Assembly: GCA_963758025.1 (NCBI GenBank)
Contig: CAVWUA010000001.1
Location: 1 to 64,000 of the forward strand
Direction of reading: 5' to 3'
Origin: CAVWUA01 sp963758025
GTDB taxonomy: Bacteria; Planctomycetota; Planctomycetia; Isosphaerales; Isosphaeraceae
DNA length: 64,000 nt
The notes under the pieces were generated by a model. The model was not told the origin of the DNA. It was given only the letters and a program-made list of their open reading frames with translations, and searched no databases. Positions 59,280 through 64,000 of this stretch are shown one piece after another (position 1 is the stretch's first letter; the number at the start of each line of letters is the position of its first letter). The translations under genes and the position numbers were made by a program.

Positions 59280-60198
59280 ATGCAGCTTGGATTCGTCACG
59301 GCCATCCTGCCGGAACTGTCGCTGGACGAGGTGCTCGCGTTCGCCGCCGAGGCCGGCTACTCGTGCGTCGAGGTCATGTGCTGGCCCCCCGGCAAGGCGG
59401 AGCGGCGCTACGCGGGGGTCACGCATATCGACGTCCTCTCGCTGGACGCCGACGCGATCAAGCGCATCCAGGACCTGACCGCCAAACATGGGGTCTCGAT
59501 CTCCTCGCTCGGCTACTATCCAAACCCTCTATCGAGCGACCGGGCCGAGTCGGAGACCGCCGCCGCCCACATCCGCAAGGTGATCGACGCGTCCGCCGCG
59601 CTCGGGATCGGCCGGATGACCTCGTTCGTCGGGCGCGACCCGAAGCTCTCGGTCGATGAGAACTGGCCGCGGTTCCTGGAGGTCTGGCGGCCGATCGTGC
59701 AACATGCCGAGGCTCAAGGCGTGCGGATCGGCATCGAGAACTGCCCGATGCTTTTCACGGCTGACGAGTGGCCCGGCGGCAAGAACCTGGCGATCAGCCC
59801 GGCGATCTGGCGGCGGATGTTCGCCGACATCCCTAGCCCGAACTTCGGTCTGAACTACGACCCGTCGCACCTGATCTGGATGCGGATGGACTACGTCGCC
59901 CCGGTCTTCGAGTTCCGCGACCGCATCGTCCACGCCCACGCCAAGGATGCCCGGATCGACCGCAAGGACCTGGACGATCACGGCGTCCTGGCCTACCCGA
60001 AGCTCTGGCACACGCCGAAGATCCCCGGCCAGGGAGACGTGCGCTGGGGCCCGCTACCTCGGTGCCCTGGCCGACGCCGGTTATGACGGCCCGATCGCCG
60101 TCGAGGTCGAGGACCGGGCGTTCGAGGGGTCGCTCCAGAAGCGTAAGGAGTCGCTGATCTTGAGCGGGCGGCATCTGCGGCAGTTCATCGGGGGCTGA
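59280..60198 (+). CDS. Sugar phosphate isomerase/epimerase-like TIM barrel (AP-endonuclease-2 fold), one frameshift
   Basis: About 306 residues. ATG 59280 gives MQLGFVTAILPELSLDEVLA. The xylose-isomerase-like barrel shows metal-ligand segments: IGIENCPMLFTADEWPGGKN (Glu), GLNYDPSHLIWMRMD (Asp and His), IVHAHAKDARID (His and Asp) and PIAVEVEDRAFEG (Glu). An indel near 60050 separates QGDVRWG from RYLGALADAGYDG. Substrates of such proteins are sugars, inositols or hydroxypyruvate-like compounds; none is indicated here. It lies between DUF5989 and BluB in the forward run. Confidence 0.85.
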
Positions 60199-60210
60199 CA
60201 CTCCGGACTT

Positions 60211-60984
60211 ATGAATCAATCCAAACCCTGCCCCGAGTTGTTCATGGACGTCTACGAGGCCATCAAAACCCGCCGCGATGTCCGGCACTTCCGGCCCGAT
60301 CCCGTGCCGGACGACGTGCTCCGGCGCATCCTCGACGCCGCGCATCATGCCGGGTCGGTCGGCCTGATGCAGCCCTGGAACTTCCTCGTGCTCCGTTCGC
60401 GGGAGGTCCGTTCGAGGGTCCGGGACGTCTTCCTCCAGGAGAACGACCGCGCGGCCGAGCATTACGAGGGGGAGCGGAAAGAGCTGTACGACTCGCTCAA
60501 GCTTCAAGGCATCCTCGACACTCCGCTGAACCTCGCGGTGACGTGTGACCGCCGACGCAAAGGGCCGCACGTGCTCGGCCGCAACACGATCCGCGACACC
60601 GACATCTATAGCACCTGCTGCGCGATCCAGAACCTCTGGCTGGCCGCCCGCGCCGAGGGGGTCGGCGTCGGGTGGGTCAGCATCCTCGACCCGTCAGCCG
60701 TCGCCGCGATCCTCGGGTTGCCGCCCGATGTTCTGCTGGTCGCCTATCTCTGCGTGGGCTATCCCGTCGCGTTCGGCGATCGTCCCTTGCTGGAGGAAGT
60801 CGGCTGGGAACGGCGCATCCCGCTGGAAGATCTGGTCTTTGATGAGTCGTGGGGACACCGGAGCCACCTGTTCGACAGCGCCAATGCCCAGCCAGCCCCG
60901 GGAACACGAGCGGAGACGACGGATGCCCCCCTTGACCGACACCCCGACCATGCCCGATCTGTCGGTCCTGGTTCCGGTTTATGA
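60211..60984 (+). CDS. bluB: 5,6-dimethylbenzimidazole synthase
   Basis: About 257 residues. ATG 60211; an internal Met (MDVYEAIKTRRDVRHF) also fits the family start. Residues 12-220 match BluB: RRDVRHFRPDPVPDDVLRRI, HHAGSVGLMQPWNFLVLRSR, LYDSLKLQGILDTPLNLAVT, HVLGRNTIRDTDIYSTCCAI and QNLWLAARAEGVGVGWVSIL. The flavin-dependent enzyme destroys FMN with oxygen to make the lower ligand of vitamin B12. The last 35 residues overlap the start of the glycosyltransferase gene and lie outside the family domain, so the true stop may be earlier. No other cobalamin gene is in the window. Confidence 0.85.
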   Translation: MNQSKPCPELFMDVYEAIKTRRDVRHFRPDPVPDDVLRRILDAAHHAGSVGLMQPWNFLVLRSREVRSRVRDVFLQENDRAAEHYEGERKELYDSLKLQGILDTPLNLAVTCDRRRKGPHVLGRNTIRDTDIYSTCCAIQNLWLAARAEGVGVGWVSILDPSAVAAILGLPPDVLLVAYLCVGYPVAFGDRPLLEEVGWERRIPLEDLVFDESWGHRSHLFDSANAQPAPGTRAETTDAPLDRHPDHARSVGPGSGL

Positions 60985-61964
60985 ATGAGGTCGCCAACGT
61001 CGAGCCTTTGCATGAGGAGTTGGAGGCCACGCTCAGGCCTCTCGGCATCGCGTATGAGCTGATCTTCGTCGATGACGGCTCGACCGACGGGACCACCGCG
61101 CGGCTCCGGGAGATCCAGAACCGCGATCCGGAGCACGTTCGCGTGGTGTTTCTTCGCCGCAACTTCGGCCAGACCGCCGCGCTCTCCGCGGCGCTCGACC
61201 TGTCCCGAGGCGCGGTGCTCGTGCCGATGGACGGCGACCGCCAGAACGACCCGGCGGACATCCCCCGATTGCTGGCGAAGCTCGACGAAGGGTTCGATGT
61301 GGTCTCCGGCTGGCGACGACGACGGCACGACAAGTGGCTGACCCGCCGGGTCCCTTCGCAGATCGCCAACCGGCTCGTGGCGCGGATCTCCGACGTGGCC
61401 CTGCACGACTTCGGCTGCACGATGAAGGCATACCGCCGCCGCGTGCTGGAAGGGGTCCGGCTCTACGGCGAGATGCACCGGTTCATCCCAATCTTCGCCT
61501 TCTGGCAAGGAGCGAAGGTCACGGAGCTGGAGGTCAACCACCGCCCCCGCACCGCCGGCCGGACCAAGTACGGCCTCGGCCGCACGTTCAACGTCGTGCT
61601 CGACCTGATCCTGATCCGCTTCTACCAGCGCTACGCTCAGAAGCCGATGCACTTCTTCGGCAAGCTCGGGCTCTGGTCGTTCCTGCTCGCCGCCTTGATG
61701 TTCCTGGCGATGCTGTATTACAAGTACCTGTACACCCCGCCGAAGTCGTTCGTGGAGACCCCGCTGCCTGGCCTGGTCGTGATGTTCTTCCTGGCGGGGG
61801 TCATGTCGCTCTTCATCGGCCTGGTGGCCGACATGATGATGCGGACGTACTACGAGTCGCAGTCGAAGCCCACCTACCTGATTGGCGAGGTGCGGCAAGG
61901 CCCCTGGAACGGGTCGCCGGACGGAACGGCCGCGGACCGTTCCGCTCACGCCGAAGGGGCGTAG
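60950..61964 (+). CDS. Glycosyltransferase family 2 with C-terminal membrane helices, one frameshift
   Basis: About 337 residues. ATG 60950 gives MPDLSVLVPVY, then an inserted base near 60983 leads to NEVANVEPLHEELEATLRPL. GT-A motifs: LIFVDDGSTDGTTARL, VPMDGDRQNDPADIPRLL (DxD-like) and the acceptor region YRRRVLEGVRLYGEMHRFIP. Two C-terminal membrane helices (FLLAALMFLAMLYYKYLY, LVVMFFLAGVMSLFIGLVAD) give the DPM1/ArnC topology, which transfers a sugar to undecaprenyl phosphate or a lipid. It overlaps BluB by 35 bases and its end overlaps the opposite-strand flippase gene by 19 bases. Confidence 0.88.
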
Positions 61965-62956
61965 GCGGCGGGATCGACGTCGTTGATCTCCTGCTCTTGC
62001 GCCGCCGCTTCCCTCGTGAGGTTCCGCACCTGCGAGCGGTTCGCCAGATAGACCGGCAGGCCCAGCAAGGCGCCCCCGAACTGCAAGGTGCGGAAGCCGA
62101 GCATGGCGACCGCCCCCCCTGTGTAGGCGGTCAGGCGGAACAGGGCGTAACTGACCTGCTCCGAGGCCCCCAAGGCCCCGAACGGCAAGGGGATCGCCGT
62201 GCTGAACAGCACCAGGGGGACGATCAGGAAGTGCTGCGTCAGGCCGGGGATCTCGGGGAACATCGCCCGGCTCACGGAGTAAAACGCCAGGACGTTCAGG
62301 GAGTGCGTGGCCGCCCCCATCGCCACCCCGAGCGGGACGACCCAGAACCGCTGGCGATATGCCGCGCCCGCGGCGGCCAGCTCGGCGAACCGTCGGCGAT
62401 GCGCCGGCAGGATGCCCGCCGGCAAGAACGCCAGGGCGAGGATGCCCGCCGTCACGCCCGAGGCAATCCACGCCGCCGTGACGAGCTGATGGACCTCCGG
62501 GCGCAGTTGCGACCAGCCGGCCGTCCCGGCAATGCAGCCGAGCACGAACAGGCCGAGCAAGCCGACCATCCGGTCGAGAAAGATCGAGGCGATCGGCCGC
62601 GCGTGCCGCCCTTGCTCGCGGCAGAGATAGGCCGCCTTCACGAAGTCCCCCCCGATCGCCCCAGGGATCAGGAAGTTGAACAGCGAGCCGATGAACCCCA
62701 GCCGGAAGGCATCGCGCAGGCGGAACGGCAGCTCCACCGCCCGGACAAGCAGGTACCAGCGGAAATACGCCAGAAAGACCCCCGTCATGTAGAGCAGGAA
62801 CCCGAGCGCGAACAGCGGGGCGTTGAGCTTCCGGCTGAAGACCTCGCGGAGCTGCTCGCGGTTCATCACGATCGTCAGGACCAGCAAGGCCAGGGTCAGC
62901 GCGATCTTCACGGCGAACCAGAACCGGGCTCGGCCCGGGCTTGTCTTTCGCGTCAT
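61946..62956 (-). CDS. Flippase-like membrane protein (lysylphosphatidylglycerol synthase TM family)
   Basis: About 336 residues, intact. ATG 62956 follows GGAGGG at seven bases. Six or more helices: VKIALTLALLVLTIVMNR, APLFALGFLLYMTGVFLAYF, GLLGLFVLGCIAGTAG, VTAAWIASGVTAGILALAFL, GVAMGAATHSLNVLAFYSVS and LIVPLVLFSTAIPLPFGALG. The family features NFLIPGAIGGDFVKAAYLCR and IASIFLDRMVGLLGLF are present. Such proteins move lipids or glycolipids across membranes, which would suit the adjacent glycosyltransferase, though the two genes are convergent. It is in a minus-strand pair with glnE (38 bases between). Confidence 0.85.
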   Translation of the reverse strand: MTRKTSPGRARFWFAVKIALTLALLVLTIVMNREQLREVFSRKLNAPLFALGFLLYMTGVFLAYFRWYLLVRAVELPFRLRDAFRLGFIGSLFNFLIPGAIGGDFVKAAYLCREQGRHARPIASIFLDRMVGLLGLFVLGCIAGTAGWSQLRPEVHQLVTAAWIASGVTAGILALAFLPAGILPAHRRRFAELAAAGAAYRQRFWVVPLGVAMGAATHSLNVLAFYSVSRAMFPEIPGLTQHFLIVPLVLFSTAIPLPFGALGASEQVSYALFRLTAYTGGAVAMLGFRTLQFGGALLGLPVYLANRSQVRNLTREAAAQEQEINDVDPAAYAPSA

Positions 62957-62993
62957 GTTCCGTCCCTCCTTGGGGTGAGGCGTTTCCTTTTTT

Positions 62994-64000
62994 TCACGAT
63001 TCGGATGCCCGGACGGTTCCGGCGCACTGGCCAATGATCCGATCAAACAGCCCCCGGGTGCGAGCGGCATGCCGGGCCACGTCCGCGCGGAACGCCGCGA
63101 TGGCGTGCTCGGGGTCGTGAGCCTCGTAACCGAGCCGCTGGGCCAGCCGCCCGAGCGCCTCGGCCTCCTCGGGAAGATCGACGGCCGAGCGGTTGTGCAC
63201 GATCCGCAGGCGGCTCTCGACCAGCCGGAGGAAGTCGTAGGCCGCGCGAGAGTTCCGTCGTGAGCCTCAGTGTCCAGCAACCCCGAATCCCGGAGGGCGT
63301 CGAGCGCCTCCCAGAGGTTCGGCCGGAGGATCTCGGGCCGCTCGGCCGCATGGAGAAGCTGAAGGTACTGGACGAGGAACTCGATGTCCACCTGGCCTCC
63401 CAGGCCGCGCTTCAGGTCGTTCGGCCCACGGGAACCTTCCAGCCGTTTCCGCATCGCGGCGACCTCGACGGCCAGGACCTCAGGCTCGACGGGCAGCGTG
63501 AGCACGTCGCGAACGGCGTCCATTACCTCATTGCCGAAACCCTCGTGCTCGTACAGGACACGGGCGCGGGTCAGGGCCAGGCGTTCCCAGGACCGCGCGG
63601 CCTCGCGGTAGTAGGCGCGGAAGGCGCCCAGCGGCACGACCAGCGGCCCGCTCGCGCCGTGGGGCCGGAGCCTCGTATCCACGTTGTAGAGCGGCCCCCT
63701 GGCGGAGGCCCCGCCCAGCGACCTTGAGGACCCCTCGCACGAGTTCCGTGTAGAACCGATCGTTGCTGACGGTTTCCTCGGTCCCTTCGGTCTGGCCGTC
63801 GTCTTCGTACACAAAGACGAGGTCGAGGTCGCTGTGATAGTTCAGCTCGCGGCCGCCGAGCTTACCCAGGCCGAGCACGGCCCAGCGTGCGATCGTGGAG
63901 GAATCGCCTTCTCGATGCGGCATACCCCATCGCGCTGTGCGACGGTCGCCAGGCGTCGCGGGCGACCTGGCCGACGATTGCCTCGGCCACGTCGGCCAGC
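62994..64000 (-). CDS. glnE: Glutamine synthetase adenylyltransferase, C-terminal part, truncated by the window edge
   Basis: Only the 3' part lies in the window, and its frame breaks near 63940, 63730 and 63245. The nucleotidyltransferase motif of the second catalytic domain is present: GLGKLGGRELNYHSDLDLVF. It is followed by VDTRLRPHGASGPLVVPLGA, YEHEGFGNEVMDAVRDVLTL, GPNDLKRGLGGQVDIEFLVQ and, in the last frame, LRLVESRLRIVHNRSAVDLP, ending VRASES (stop 62994). The full enzyme adenylylates and deadenylylates glutamine synthetase in response to nitrogen. Confidence 0.88.

Noticed and set aside
1..64000. CRISPR arrays, tRNA or rRNA genes
   Set aside because: No regularly spaced repeats, cloverleaf-forming segments with a tRNA T-loop, or rRNA-like stretches were noticed; a covariance-model search would settle it.

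Overview
The window comes from a planctomycete, most plausibly a high-GC member of the Isosphaeraceae or a close relative; the exact rank is an inference. The evidence is gene content. There are two PSCyt1/DUF1549/DUF1553 cytochromes, each paired with a DUF1501 protein, and a giant PVC-type heme-binding protein. There are also a Tat-exported Gfo/Idh/MocA oxidoreductase, squalene-cyclase-like toroid proteins behind one membrane helix, and a Ser/Thr kinase. No rRNA, tRNA, CRISPR array or replication origin was seen.

Layout. (1) 0.4-1.7 kb: an ISAs1-family insertion sequence. (2) 1.7-4.5 kb: a membrane-anchored coiled-coil protein and a small secreted protein. (3) 4.6-7.7 kb: an AmmeMemoRadiSam unit in which radical SAM, AMMECR1 and MEMO modules appear to be one polypeptide. 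(4) 8.1-12.8 kb: a Gfo/Idh/MocA oxidoreductase, a multi-PAS hybrid histidine kinase and a thioredoxin-like protein. (5) 13.1-23.2 kb: a GntR regulator coupled to a PSCyt1-DUF1501 pair, facing a second PSCyt1-DUF1501 pair across a strong terminator. (6) 23.4-29.2 kb: a SUKH-like protein and a multi-domain SGNH/propeller/HEAT/discoidin/cupredoxin/cytochrome protein. (7) 29.8-30.8 kb: BON and VanZ-like proteins. (8) 30.7-38.2 kb: a hydroxyproline catabolic locus. It has a DapA-like deaminase, an enolase-superfamily enzyme, a 4-hydroxyproline epimerase and a D-amino-acid dehydrogenase, divergent from a double-winged-helix GntR regulator that is coupled to a secreted DPP-IV-type peptidase. (9) 38.3-43.3 kb: an inositol-phosphatase-family enzyme, an FAD protein, a PLP sulfur-amino-acid enzyme and a PP2C phosphatase. 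(10) 43.6-51.4 kb: an accessory region with an M16 peptidase, a putative toxin-tip/immunity cassette bracketed by a second copy of the M16 3' end, and a 1.5-kb tandem duplication. (11) 51.4-53.5 kb: a secreted hypothetical protein, a truncated ISAs1 transposase and a DUF2239 protein. (12) 53.8-62 kb: a kinase with a YbjN-like tail, then a forward run of M48 peptidase, carbamoyltransferase, SxtJ, DUF5989, sugar isomerase, BluB and glycosyltransferase 2. (13) 61.9-64 kb: a flippase-like membrane protein and the 3' part of glnE on the minus strand.

How the genes fit together. In the hydroxyproline locus the peptidase could release Pro/Hyp peptides, and the divergent operon could epimerise, oxidise and deaminate 4-hydroxyproline. 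Both sides share a promoter region carrying a 13-bp inverted repeat. The two PSCyt1-DUF1501 pairs are mirror images differing in the inserted carbohydrate-type domain (LamG versus PA14).

A caution applies throughout. Most long genes are broken by single-base indels while the codons between the indels stay intact. This is worst at 14.1-21.8 kb and looks more like assembly error than decay. I describe such genes as one frameshifted CDS. Exceptions where real degeneration is likely are the truncated transposase at 52.3-52.9 kb, the M16 tail copy at 47.3 kb and toroid copy 1 at 48.2-49.7 kb.
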